Source: Candidatus Scalindua sp. (GTDB lineage: Bacteria; Planctomycetota; Brocadiia; Brocadiales; Scalinduaceae). From it: 64,000 nt of DNA. The DNA lies in assembly GCA_021777035.1 (NCBI GenBank), contig JAIQZR010000010.1:62001-126000 (forward strand). The letters run 5' to 3'. Below are positions 45,212 through 53,395 of this stretch, in pieces. Position 1 is the stretch's first letter; every line of letters starts with the position of its first letter. Both the position numbers and the translations under genes were made by a program. The notes beneath the pieces are model-generated. The model worked only from the letters and a program-made list of their open reading frames with translations, was not told the DNA's origin and ran no database searches.

Positions 45212-46450
45212 ATGCCTTTTCTGAAATCGGTTCTAAAACAGTATGACCTTGTCATTGACAAGCTCGAACTGCCTGACGGCGTTCGGGAAAGATTACGACA
45301 TCCCAAACGGTCATTGATTGTCTCTATTCCTATTGAAATGGATAGTGGGGCAATTAAGGTATACACGGGGTATAGAGTTCAGCATGATATTACATTGGGG
45401 CCGTCAAAAGGTGGAATACGTTATCACCCCAACGTAAACCTCGAAGAAGTAACTGCCCTGGCCATGTTGATGAGTTGGAAATGCGCATTGATGCAGCTTC
45501 CATACGGCGGGGCAAAGGGAGGAATTTGTTGCAACCCCGCAGTAATGTCACTAAAGGAAAAAGAGCGGCTTACCAGAAGATTTACATCTGAAATTATCTG
45601 GGCCATCGGACCGGAAGAAGATATACCCGCCCCCGATATGAATACCAATATGCAGACAATGGCATGGATGATGGATACATACAGCATGCTGAAAGGCCAT
45701 ACCACCTTGGGAGTTGTTACCGGCAAACCTCTGGTATTAGGAGGTTCTCTAGGAAGAGAGGAAGGGACGGGAAGAGGGGTTTATTACATGGTAGAAGAGG
45801 CAGCAAAGATCGTGGGGAAAGAGCTGAAAGGACTTAAAGTCGCTATACAGGGCTTTGGAAATGTCGGCTCAACCGCTGCCAGGTTGCTTTGCGAGCAAAA
45901 AAGTCAAATTATTGCCGTAAGCAATAGCAAAGGTGGGATTTATAATAAAGATGGAATTGACATTGAAAGCCTGGCCCAGCACGTTAGTGAAAACAAGGCG
46001 ATCTCCGATTTTCCTGACGTTGAAATAATAACAAACGAAGAGCTTCTTACCATGGATTGCGATGTCTTGATTCCCGCATCGGTAGAAGGACAAATCACCA
46101 GGTACAATGCGGACAATATCAAAGCCGGAATAATTGTTGAGGGCGCTAACGGGCCGACAACACCTGAAGCAGGCAGGATTTTATCAGACCGAAACATTTG
46201 TGTAATACCTGATATACTTGCAAACTCAGGAGGTGTTGTCATATCATATTTCGAGTGGGTGCAGGATCTTCAATTTTATTTCTGGAAAGAGAATGAAATA
46301 CAGCAACGATTAAAAACAATAATGACAGATATATTTAATAGTGTTTTATCAATGTCACAAGAAAAGAAAGTTGATATGAGGATGGCAGCATGGACGCTCG
46401 GTATCAATCGCATTGCAGAAGCGCAGAAACTCAGAGGGCTGTATCCATGA
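45212..46450 (+). CDS. gdhA: Glutamate dehydrogenase
   Basis: Reversible reductive amination of 2-oxoglutarate with ammonium. The 412-aa protein belongs to the hexameric short type. The catalytic Lys is in LPYGGAKGGICCNP near residue 105, followed by PEEDIPAPDMNTNMQTMAW, the dinucleotide fold VAIQGFGNVGSTAARLL near residue 210 and the C-terminal IPDILANSGGVVISYFEWVQ. NAD versus NADP preference cannot be set by eye. It has a poor ribosome-binding site and lies 127 bp after the rubrerythrin gene. It links ammonium to carbon metabolism alongside the P-II genes 23 kb away. Confidence 0.95.
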   Translation: MPFLKSVLKQYDLVIDKLELPDGVRERLRHPKRSLIVSIPIEMDSGAIKVYTGYRVQHDITLGPSKGGIRYHPNVNLEEVTALAMLMSWKCALMQLPYGGAKGGICCNPAVMSLKEKERLTRRFTSEIIWAIGPEEDIPAPDMNTNMQTMAWMMDTYSMLKGHTTLGVVTGKPLVLGGSLGREEGTGRGVYYMVEEAAKIVGKELKGLKVAIQGFGNVGSTAARLLCEQKSQIIAVSNSKGGIYNKDGIDIESLAQHVSENKAISDFPDVEIITNEELLTMDCDVLIPASVEGQITRYNADNIKAGIIVEGANGPTTPEAGRILSDRNICVIPDILANSGGVVISYFEWVQDLQFYFWKENEIQQRLKTIMTDIFNSVLSMSQEKKVDMRMAAWTLGINRIAEAQKLRGLYP

Positions 46451-46519
46451 CAAATTATTTTTTTAAATCGTAAAAAAGTAGAATGTTTTTAATGTTATTT
46501 TTTTGAAAGGAGTATTGAT

Positions 46520-47122
46520 ATGAGCGTATTAGTTACTAAAGAAGCACCGGATTTTACGGCGGCAGCCGTGTTAGCTGACGGCAGCATCAAGGAAGATTTT
46601 CGCTTGTCCGATTTGAGGAGGAAATATGTAGTGCTTTTCTTCTACCCGCTGGACTTTACCTTTGTATGTCCTACAGAGATAATTGCCCACAGCAAACGAA
46701 TGGATGAGTTTAAAAAACGAAACGTGGAAGTTGTTGCTGTCTCTATTGATTCACAATTCAGCCATTATTCCTGGCGTAATACGCCTGTTGAAAAAGGTGG
46801 AATTGGCGCGATAAAGTTTCCAATGGTAGCAGATGTAAAACACGAAATTGCTCAAGCCTATGGAATTGAATTTGCCGATGCCGGGGTCGCATTACGCGCG
46901 TCATTTTTGATCGACAAAGATGGCATTGTCCAACATCAGGTAGTTAACAATCTCCCACTTGGGCGAAATGTCGACGAAATGCTTCGCCTGGTTGATGCCC
47001 TACAGTTCCATGAGAAGCATGGAGAAGTATGCCCTGCCGGATGGCAAAAGGGTGAGGATGGCATGAAAGCGACGGCAGATGGTGTGGCAGATTATCTATC
47101 TTCCCACTCTGAAGATCTATAA
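46520..47122 (+). CDS. Typical 2-Cys peroxiredoxin (AhpC/Prx1)
   Basis: Reduces hydrogen peroxide and organic peroxides. Peroxidatic Cys in FYPLDFTFVCPTEI near residue 51 and resolving Cys in HGEVCPAGWQ near residue 172. Length 200 aa. AAAGGAG lies eight bases before the ATG. A strong stem-loop follows about 80 bases after the stop. No dedicated reductase (AhpF) is adjacent; thioredoxin is the likely donor. Confidence 0.94.
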   Translation: MSVLVTKEAPDFTAAAVLADGSIKEDFRLSDLRRKYVVLFFYPLDFTFVCPTEIIAHSKRMDEFKKRNVEVVAVSIDSQFSHYSWRNTPVEKGGIGAIKFPMVADVKHEIAQAYGIEFADAGVALRASFLIDKDGIVQHQVVNNLPLGRNVDEMLRLVDALQFHEKHGEVCPAGWQKGEDGMKATADGVADYLSSHSEDL

Positions 47123-47205
47123 ACAAACCAAGTTTGCCTGCCCGGCAAGCCGTTCGGACGGGAAGTGTCTACCTGTCCGCCTGTTTGTTAGGCGGGAAGT
47201 GAACT

Positions 47206-47257
47206 AAAGTGCCTAAAGTTGAAAAATAAGAGTTATTACGACTTTAGGCACTTTTAA
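47206..47257 (+). terminator. Stem-loop between the two peroxiredoxin genes
   Basis: Perfect 14-bp arms AAAGTGCCTAAAGT (47206-47219) and complement (47241-47254), 21-base loop, then TTTTAATTT. It fits an intrinsic terminator for the first peroxiredoxin. It ends only 15-18 bases before the next ATG, so it could also affect the start of the second. A GC-rich patch with CGGGAAGTG repeated twice lies just before it (about 47158-47201). Confidence 0.7.
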
Positions 47258-47271
47258 TTTGAGGAAATACT

Positions 47272-47793
47272 ATGATTACAGTCGGAACAAAAGCACCGAA
47301 TTTTTCTTTAAAAAACCAGGACGACAAGGAAGTATCACTAAAAGATAACAAGGGCAAATGGACAGTGCTATACTTCTACCCAAAAGATAATACATCCGGA
47401 TGTACAAAAGAGGCCTGTGATTTTACCGAATCCCTTAAAGATTACAAAAAACTGAACGCAACTGTTTTGGGAGTCAGCCCTGACAGTACGGAATCACATA
47501 GAAGCTTCATTGAGAAGCAGGATCTGGGCATTACCTTGTTAAGCGATCCCGATAAAAATGTGCATAAAGCATACGGCGCCTGGGGAATGAAGAAAAACTA
47601 TGGTAAAGAATACGAGGGAGTTATCCGGTCAACCTTTATCATATCTCCTGAGGGTAAGATTGCTGAAGCATGGAGTAATGTGAAGGTGCGGGTTAAACGC
47701 TCCCCGGACAAAAAACGCCGAGGACAAGAGGACGGAGAAACACGTCATGCAGACGTTGTTAAGGGACGGCTCAAAGAGCTTCAGAATGAGTAA
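47272..47793 (+). CDS. bcp: Thiol peroxidase of the BCP/PrxQ type
   Basis: Thioredoxin-dependent peroxiredoxin of 173 aa. YFYPKDNTSGCTKEACDF near residue 38 gives the peroxidatic Cys and, five residues on, the atypical resolving Cys. GAWGMKKNYGKEYEGVIRSTFII is conserved. Near the C-terminus a basic stretch (KRSPDKKRRGQEDGETR, nucleotides about 47692-47742) interrupts the usual transition from NVKV to the final HADVVKGRLKEL helix. It looks like a small in-frame insertion. It should not touch the active site. Confidence 0.92.
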   Translation: MITVGTKAPNFSLKNQDDKEVSLKDNKGKWTVLYFYPKDNTSGCTKEACDFTESLKDYKKLNATVLGVSPDSTESHRSFIEKQDLGITLLSDPDKNVHKAYGAWGMKKNYGKEYEGVIRSTFIISPEGKIAEAWSNVKVRVKRSPDKKRRGQEDGETRHADVVKGRLKELQNE

Positions 47794-47877
47794 GGGTTTT
47801 TTATCGAAGGCACACCGTAAAAAAGATTGAGAGAATCCGGGTCGTCACTCACTCCAATACTCCAACCTGCCCAAGAC

Positions 47878-47907
47878 GCGTTCCCAAACTCCGGAATTTG
47901 GGAACGC
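47878..47907. repeat. Palindromic repeat at the truncation point of the hsdR relic
   Basis: GCGTTCCCAAA and its complement TTTGGGAACGC flank the 8-base loop CTCCGGAA. The hsdR homology stops at the base where this palindrome begins, which suggests that an insertion or recombination at the palindrome truncated the gene. Confidence 0.65.
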
Positions 47908-47908
47908 A

Positions 47909-48075
47909 CAAAGCTTCCGGTTGTGTATCTTTTATAAAATCGATAAGCTTTGCAAGGTCAACGGCATACTCTCGCCCAAAGTCATTGGAGTCACCCTGCA
48001 CATAACATACCCGGCATCATGTATAAGCGAATCACAAATGATGGTCTCAATGCCTTTTTCTGATGCATCAGTCAT
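47909..48075 (-). pseudogene. hsdR: Relic of type I restriction enzyme HsdR, N-terminus
   Basis: The minus strand from ATG 48075 reads MTDASEKGIETIICDSLIHD, then AGYVM in the next codons, the typical first residues of HsdR. After about 25 codons the match shifts by one base and continues as QGDSNDFGREYAVDLAKLID and FIKDTQPEAL. The homology ends at a palindromic repeat. So this is about 55 codons of a protein near 1000 aa, with one frameshift. HsdR is the translocase/nuclease subunit of type I restriction systems. It sits directly downstream of the AlbA_2 gene, as in type I operons that carry such accessory genes. Confidence 0.82.
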
Positions 48076-48254
48076 TTTTATAATTTATTACCCACCTTAA
48101 CTGGAACAGTAGACGAAAATAGACGAAAATAAACACAAAACAGCAAGCATACAATATGAAGTATATTTCATGATAAGATGCACAATATATTGAACTATCA
48201 TCCTCTTTCGTCCCTCCATAAGAGGCTACTGCGATTATAGCCGAAAATAAGCTC

Positions 48255-49733
48255 CTAACTCCAATAAGGAACATACTTTGCGTCTTTCCTTGCTTCAGAT
48301 ACACCTGTTTTTTTTACCAACTCACCCTCCAAAGTCGCATTTATAACTCGTGTAACCTGTGCCGATTTAGGCTCTTCAAGCCCGAACCTTTCACGTAAGC
48401 TCTTATTTGTCATATACTTTCGCTGAACATATTGTAAACATGCATGCAGATAACAGGCACGCACTCTATCTTCTTTTCCCATATCTTCAAAATCCTGATG
48501 CGCAAACAAAACCGATCGTGTATGTTCATCCGTTTCCTCAAACAAAGGTGCAGGTAGTTGATAAAACTCAGTTTGAAATATAATCTTATCCACCCCGCTT
48601 CCCCGCTCTTCACACACACCAATCCTTCGCATGAAGGAAGCCAATGCTTCATTGCGTGATTTTGGAGGACTGTCAAGAAAACGGTCTGTCTTTACCAATG
48701 GCCTGCCAGGATTTGTAATTTCTACCCGATTTGAGAATATTTCTATCATGGGTGCCGTGCCTGTAAGATAAAAATCCTGATGGATCAAGGCGTTTGCCAC
48801 CAACTCCCGAATGGCAATATCAGGAAACATCGGAACATCTTTTCTCAGGGCCTTTCCAATAACCTCGTTTGAAGGCAAAACAGTATTAAGAAAATCTATT
48901 AATCCTTCAAACCCGCACGCGTAACCTTTGCTTCCAACCTGTTCACGAATTGTCTCTATCTTGTTCTCACCTTTATATTGAATAACCCTGATTGCCTTAC
49001 GTTTTAAAGATGAGAATTTAGAAATATCCCTGGCAAATAATATTGCGCCTAGATTTGTTATATTCCATTTGCCATTATCCCCTAACAATACCATTTCCTC
49101 TGATTCTAAGGCATTGATAATTCCATCACGAGAATCCGGTAGCGGCAAATTGAGAAGAGAAAAATACGCAGGATAATCAATCAATAACAAAACATCTTCC
49201 GCCAGGAGATTCTCCTGTGCGATCCCACGTTCAAACGGAGTTTCGTCAAAAATACGCCACAACTCACGTTCTTTTTCAGGAAAATCTTTGAGTTTTTTCA
49301 GGTATGATCCGACTCGAATATATTCTATATTCTTAAATTGAACCGGATGACGAAATGCAGATCCGATTTCCAATAAAACTACCGGCTTGTCCTCCAAAGT
49401 CAATTCATAAAAATCGAACTTAATCTTTGGCGATAGATGCTGCAACAACCAGTTTTCAACTTCCTCATCCCCAACTTTAGACTCTCTTGGTTTAAATGTG
49501 GTTCCAATAATGTCATGACTTCCATCTTCAATTCCCCAAATCAAATATGCCTTAACTTTTCCGACCAGAGCCGCTGAGTTAGAGAGCGCGGAGAGATACT
49601 GACCGATCTCTTCAGCATCTGCTTTATTATGCTTGAATTCAACCCATTCTGTTTCTGTGGGTAGTCTACGCAACTCTTGGACAACACTACAATAATACTC
49701 AGTTGATCTGCCTGAATTCATGTTTCTTTCCAA
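48255..49733 (-). CDS. AlbA_2 / HATPase_c_4 protein (putative ATP-binding regulator)
   Basis: A 492-aa protein often annotated as ATP-dependent helicase RecG-like or Schlafen AlbA_2 transcriptional regulator, though no helicase motifs are present. Residues about 20-150 form the AlbA_2 domain (TEWVEFKHNKADAEEIGQYLSALSNSA, YLIWGIEDG). About 310-400 form a GHKL-type ATPase fold (FPDIAIRELVANALIHQDFY, VEITNPGRP). The C-terminus is a winged-helix region (TNKSLRERFGLEEP). ATG 49721 is an alternative start. Such proteins commonly sit inside type I restriction operons. Here it is the only intact gene between hsdR, DUF1016 and HigA relics, on the same strand. Its molecular role is not established. Confidence 0.85.
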   Translation of the reverse strand: MERNMNSGRSTEYYCSVVQELRRLPTETEWVEFKHNKADAEEIGQYLSALSNSAALVGKVKAYLIWGIEDGSHDIIGTTFKPRESKVGDEEVENWLLQHLSPKIKFDFYELTLEDKPVVLLEIGSAFRHPVQFKNIEYIRVGSYLKKLKDFPEKERELWRIFDETPFERGIAQENLLAEDVLLLIDYPAYFSLLNLPLPDSRDGIINALESEEMVLLGDNGKWNITNLGAILFARDISKFSSLKRKAIRVIQYKGENKIETIREQVGSKGYACGFEGLIDFLNTVLPSNEVIGKALRKDVPMFPDIAIRELVANALIHQDFYLTGTAPMIEIFSNRVEITNPGRPLVKTDRFLDSPPKSRNEALASFMRRIGVCEERGSGVDKIIFQTEFYQLPAPLFEETDEHTRSVLFAHQDFEDMGKEDRVRACYLHACLQYVQRKYMTNKSLRERFGLEEPKSAQVTRVINATLEGELVKKTGVSEARKDAKYVPYWS

Positions 49734-49827
49734 TCTCCCAAACCAATTTCAACTTCTTATCTGTAATCTGAAATCTCAGTAAAATACCATTATCGAGAAT
49801 TATCGTTTCAATCTTCAAAAGTAATTG

Positions 49828-49971
49828 CTATTGTGTCCAGATCAGCTCTTCCCGTATTTCAGGAAGGGAATCGATATCCGATGATTTGTGACGCACTGCA
49901 TCACGAATGGTAAGGCGCAACTGAACCACTCTGGACTGAAAGTCCAGAGGTTCAAAATCACGGGCTAAAAG
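49828..49971 (-). other. Unidentified 47-codon ORF relic
   Basis: One minus-strand frame is open from a TAA near 49975 to a TAG at 49828-49830. It contains RVVQLRLTIRDAVRHK and SSDIDSLPEIREELIWTQ, which look like real protein. No start codon or family is recognised. Its upstream half coincides with the REP-like hairpins at 49923-49979, so it may be a gene end truncated by that repeat. Confidence 0.4.
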
Positions 49972-49979
49972 CCCTTTTT
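49923..49979. repeat. REP/IS200-end-like double hairpin
   Basis: CTCTGGACT-GAA-AGTCCAGAG (49929-49949, flanked by GAACC and GGTTC) is followed by GGGCT-AAA-AGCCC (49962-49974) and TTTTT. A third, similar stem TGCACT-GAA-AGTGCA lies at 50084-50098. Hairpins with this CTGAAAG loop resemble REP palindromes or IS200/IS605 ends; that identification is from memory. The second stem could also work as a forward terminator, although no forward gene precedes it. Confidence 0.5.
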
Positions 49980-50162
49980 ATTCCGATAGAAAATCTACTG
50001 TTAAACTATAAACGGTATAGTTTCAGTGTCCGTTATTAGCCAACTTATTGTCAACAAATTTTTTAAAAAACAGCTGAAAGCCTTGCACTGAAAGTGCATA
50101 GTTTTAAACTAGCATGCTGATACAATAAAAAAGGTGCATATAGCGTAGATTGGAGGAGTCAC

Positions 50163-50396
50163 AAACCCTTTGCCTAACTGTGCCGTCAATTTCTGAGACA
50201 ACTCTTCCAGCACGGCTTTGCCGTATTCTGCCCTCGATTTCCCCGCCTGTTCATTCTAAACAATCTGCTGTCCAATCCACCAATAGGCATGTACCATAGT
50301 GCGATTTATGGAGCGATAAGTGGTCGTTTGCACGTCTTCCAGAATTTCAACGATTTTTTGATAGAGAGGCAATACCGGAACTGGTCTGCTCTTCAT
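50163..50396 (-). pseudogene. Relic of a DUF1016 (YhcG-type) nuclease, N-terminal domain
   Basis: From ATG 50396 the frame reads LYQKIVEILEDVQ, then RSINRTMVHAYWWIGQQIV, a TAG (50256-50258), then EQAGKSRAEYGKAVLEELSQ and KLTAQLGKGF. This is the N-terminal helical domain of YhcG/DUF1016 proteins, whose C-terminus is a PDDEXK nuclease. The nuclease half is gone: the sequence ends near the REP-like hairpins. In-frame stop and truncation make it a pseudogene. Its ATG overlaps the stop of the HigA-like relic (ATGA). These proteins are common companions of type I restriction genes. Confidence 0.8.
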
Positions 50397-50563
50397 GTGT
50401 CTTTCTCCTCATCCCCTGTTTCATACGTTATAGGTTGTTCTCCCCTGGAAATGCGATTAATAGCCTGGACTGTAAGGCCAGTGCGAACGGAAAACTCCTT
50501 TTGGATCATATCCAACGATTCCATTATCTCTTTAAGGATTTCAGCCGGAGGTACTGGATGGGT
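50393..50563 (-). pseudogene. Relic of a HigA-family antitoxin (XRE helix-turn-helix)
   Basis: The frame reads THPVPPAEILKEIMESLDMI, then QKEFSVRTGLTVQAINRI and SRGEQPITYETGDEEKDT before TGA. That is the HigA-type DNA-binding domain (family pattern HPGEILKE, QKELAERTGL, GxxPITPETA), cut off just where the last helix should continue. It has no start codon: a TAA lies three bases upstream. The TGA overlaps the DUF1016 ATG. No HigB toxin is next to it; the neighbour at 50641 is unrelated. Confidence 0.72.
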
Positions 50564-50640
50564 TTATCTCTTCAGATCTAATAGCCTTTGGAATCGCATA
50601 AAATCTCGTATTTTCAAATAACGGTTCACATGTTTGTCAG

Positions 50641-51456
50641 TTATTGACCTTGATTCCCAAACATTTTTTGCATGGCCTCAATTGCTTCCCTGGCTTTTTC
50701 CATATCAGGCATTGTTCCAGGATTTGACGGGTCTCTCAAGTGCCTGCCACTACCTTTATCACTTGCCTGATTTCCGGGCATATTTTTCCCGGTATTGATC
50801 TGACCCAAAATATCCCCGACATTGGGTGCATCTACAATTTTTACCCCTTTTGGCAACGTGATATCTTCTTTCGCGAAAGAGACGCCTTCCTCAAACCGAA
50901 CAGCTTCTGACTTCACCTTCATTCCTCCCATGTTAGTCTCTGATCTTACGGGAAAATTTTTATGAAACCAAACTGTTGAAAAAAATTGAGAAAATTCTAC
51001 TACATCACACTTCAATCCTAAAAATTCTTCAGTACGAACCTTCTTACCACCCCACTCCTTGAGCGCTTCCTCGCTATAAACATACTGCTTGTTCCCTTTA
51101 TTCATACCCTCCATGAATTCTGAAATATCTATTTTTGTCGCCTGATTCATCTTAGGGTTATAATTGTAAACAACATTTTCGTTACGGTCTGTGTAGGTAA
51201 AACTCTCATTCTTTTGTTCCATACCAAACATCTTTATAGTACCGGAACTGTGATGCGCTTCGTATTCACCCCACTTATCAATACGTACGATATCCGTTAT
51301 CACATTTCCCATCGGGTCTACTGTCTTTATTTCAATCTCTGCAGACTTAAAATCATAAACCTCTTGTGCAGAATACCCCTTTCCACACACTCCTATTACC
51401 AAGGCAATCGTCAAAATGCCCACAGACAACACTTTCAACATTTCTGATCGTTTCAT
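50641..51456 (-). CDS. Exported DUF4412-like protein
   Basis: A 271-aa protein with a signal peptide (about residues 1-29, ending GKGYSA). The mature part reads like a LolA/DUF4412-type beta sheet that could bind a lipid or hydrophobic ligand: DPMGNVITDIVRIDKWGEYEAHH, a TYTDRNENVVYNYNPKMNQA segment and FLGLKCDVVEFSQFFSTVWFH. The C-terminal 60 residues are a Gly/Asn/Asp-rich linker followed by an amphipathic helix (MEKAREAIEAMQKMFG). Precise function unknown. It has GC-rich codons compared with its flanks but nothing clearly foreign. It lies 78 bp from the HigA relic. Confidence 0.6.
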   Translation of the reverse strand: MKRSEMLKVLSVGILTIALVIGVCGKGYSAQEVYDFKSAEIEIKTVDPMGNVITDIVRIDKWGEYEAHHSSGTIKMFGMEQKNESFTYTDRNENVVYNYNPKMNQATKIDISEFMEGMNKGNKQYVYSEEALKEWGGKKVRTEEFLGLKCDVVEFSQFFSTVWFHKNFPVRSETNMGGMKVKSEAVRFEEGVSFAKEDITLPKGVKIVDAPNVGDILGQINTGKNMPGNQASDKGSGRHLRDPSNPGTMPDMEKAREAIEAMQKMFGNQGQ

Positions 51457-51784
51457 TCCCGGCCCCCTTCTTTAAAAAAAGTAATGACTAAAATCAGGCT
51501 AAGCATAATGGTCTTTCGGCAAAAAAACACTTTGGACACCAAAGGTTATTTCTATTTTTCAACCTCTTCTACCATGCATTTATTCTATAATCAATCTTTT
51601 TCCTGTAGTCTGATGTTGGTGTTGAGTATGGGCTGAATGGGTTGCCATGTGGTGGATAGAGGTAGAGAACAAGCGTAGTTTTTCCCCGAACAAATCCTGA
51701 TCGCATCCAGTACCAAATCAAAGTTATAACGTATAGCGTTATGGTACGGAAGCGGTATCTCCCTGCATGATTGCAAAAAAGAGA
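51457..51784. other. Intergenic gap, no gene seen
   Basis: About 330 bp between the DUF4412-like gene and the ParA partner gene. A 65-codon reverse frame is open, but it has no start context, no recognisable motif and unlikely composition. A short palindrome, TATAACG.TATAGCGTTATGG, is near 51724. Confidence 0.45.
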
Positions 51785-52315
51785 TCAAACCTGCCTGTCA
51801 CTCAACAGATCATAACCCCTCTTGTTTGCAAACCCCAGTTTGAATATCTTATCAACAAGTACGTCCTTCGTTTGTTTGGAATTAGCTGTAATGTTTAATC
51901 TTGAGGAGAGTTCCAGGAGTGTATTTTTCTTATGTCTTGAAAGCTCTCCCATAAGTTGATCTGTAGGTAATTCTTCCAGATATTTAAACAGATCGTCGAT
52001 ATTAACGGAACTGACTTTTGCTTTCCTTGCCTTTTTCAGCTTAGGAAGGATAATATCGGCAAGGTGTGGCTTCTCTTTTAACGAATCTAGAAAAGAGACA
52101 AGTGTATTAATAGACTGGGACAGTTGGCGCTGCTCTGGTTCGTCCGGAAGTTGAGCAATGTTATTTCTCAGTGTATCAAGCTCCGTAATTATCTCCTGGA
52201 TACCCTCTCCCATACTCTGCTTTTCATCATCTCCGGGCAGGAGAGAAATGCACTCTTTTATTTTCGATAATGCATCATGTATATTCAGGCTCTTTTTTTT
52301 CTTTGCCATATTCAA
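51785..52315 (-). CDS. ParA-coupled protein of unknown function with SAP/Rho-N-like C-terminus
   Basis: Not recognised as a known ParB. The 176-aa protein starts with a Lys-rich segment, then two helical segments that may be coiled coils (LLPGDDEKQSMGEGIQEIITELDTLRNN; QRQLSQSINTLVSFLDSLKE). Its end, ELSRHKKNTLLELSSRLNI, then KQTKDVLVDKIFKLG, resembles SAP or Rho-N DNA/RNA-binding motifs (helix-extended-helix with a conserved basic turn). It overlaps the stop of parA by 4 bp (ATGA), so it is translationally coupled and probably a partner. Partition, or positioning of another cargo, is inference. Confidence 0.65.
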   Translation of the reverse strand: MNMAKKKKSLNIHDALSKIKECISLLPGDDEKQSMGEGIQEIITELDTLRNNIAQLPDEPEQRQLSQSINTLVSFLDSLKEKPHLADIILPKLKKARKAKVSSVNIDDLFKYLEELPTDQLMGELSRHKKNTLLELSSRLNITANSKQTKDVLVDKIFKLGFANKRGYDLLSDRQV

Positions 52316-53331
52316 TCACCAATTTTATTCAAAAATTCCTCCGTTACCCGTTTGTATTGCTCAGCTACGCGTTTAGAGTTGTCATCTTTCAACAGAAAAA
52401 CCGGTACCGCCTGTGCTGCTGCCTCCGTATAACCTGCACCCCATGAAATAAAATCTTCAAAACAGAGACCACCGTAATGTCTGCGAAGATCATTCATCTT
52501 ATCTTTATGTGTGTTTACTACACCCTGCCCAAAAGTACGTACCATGGTAAACAGTATTCCCTTAAGTATAATGTCACTAATTTCAGAGCCAGCTAAAGCG
52601 CATTTCTTATGCATCATGTCATTCAACTCCCTGATTTTTTTCATTAGTATACTTATTCCGATTGTTGACATGTGATCCGGTATTGCTGTTATTACATAAC
52701 AATCGCTAGAAGCAAGTGCATTTTGAGTAACAAGATAAAGATTTGGCGGACAATCTATAAGGACATAATCGTAGTCATCTTTGACCCTGTTAATAAAATC
52801 TCTAAGGATACGGCGCTGATCCACATAGAAAAGAGCATCTCTTATATCGTCCGACGTATCCATGCCAAAAGTTTCTTTTACCTTTTTCAATGTACGCTTA
52901 AGGACAAACATCTGTTCCTGCAAAATACCGGATTCTATTTTTCTCCAAACCTTTGCGGCCAAGTCAATATCAATACCCAACAGATCTACGTCCGACGGAA
53001 TCAGGTCAAGACCCCTTACCACATCTTTTACAATCTTGCCACCGGAAAACAGTTCAATGGGTGATTTCCATATAATACTTTTGTATTGAGGCTTTTCATC
53101 ACTATCCTTTAGATAATGTTCAAAGAGTTTGGCAGTAGTCCCATCTTCACTTTTAAACACTTCCCATCGTTCGGGAACAACACACAAAAAAGTAAGATTA
53201 GTCTGAGGGTCAACATCAACAAGCAGAACCTTCTTATTGTGATAAAGAGAGAGTGCACAACCAATATGGTAGGTCGTAGTCGTCTTTCCAACTCCGCCTT
53301 TATAGTTAATAAATGAAACAACTTTTCCCAT
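52312..53331 (-). CDS. ParA/MinD-family ATPase
   Basis: A 339-aa deviant Walker A ATPase. Walker A is INYKGGVGKTTTTYHIG near residue 9 with the signature Lys, A' is VLLVDVDPQTNLTFL near residue 36 and Walker B is YDYVLIDCPPNLYLVTQNAL near residue 180. It is longer than chromosomal Soj because of inserts at about residues 50-150, and resembles plasmid or accessory ParA. No ParB or parS-like sequence is adjacent; instead it is coupled to the SAP-like protein. Upstream on the same strand is a small membrane protein. It may position plasmid-like DNA or a cell-surface machine near the polysaccharide locus. Confidence 0.85.
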   Translation of the reverse strand: MGKVVSFINYKGGVGKTTTTYHIGCALSLYHNKKVLLVDVDPQTNLTFLCVVPERWEVFKSEDGTTAKLFEHYLKDSDEKPQYKSIIWKSPIELFSGGKIVKDVVRGLDLIPSDVDLLGIDIDLAAKVWRKIESGILQEQMFVLKRTLKKVKETFGMDTSDDIRDALFYVDQRRILRDFINRVKDDYDYVLIDCPPNLYLVTQNALASSDCYVITAIPDHMSTIGISILMKKIRELNDMMHKKCALAGSEISDIILKGILFTMVRTFGQGVVNTHKDKMNDLRRHYGGLCFEDFISWGAGYTEAAAQAVPVFLLKDDNSKRVAEQYKRVTEEFLNKIGD

Positions 53332-53395
53332 AGTAACACTGCCTTCTTGTCAAAAGCCACCCAATCTACATTTTGAAGAATAGTTTCATGCTTTA

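Noticed and set aside
48068-48304. Reverse ORF between the hsdR relic and the AlbA_2 gene
   Set aside because: Overlaps the 3' end of the AlbA_2 gene in another frame, with low-complexity aromatic content and no motif.
50289-50621. Forward ORF of 110 codons
   Set aside because: Antisense to the DUF1016 and HigA relics, which match known families.
51591-51788. Reverse 65-codon ORF
   Set aside because: No ribosome-binding site or recognisable motif.
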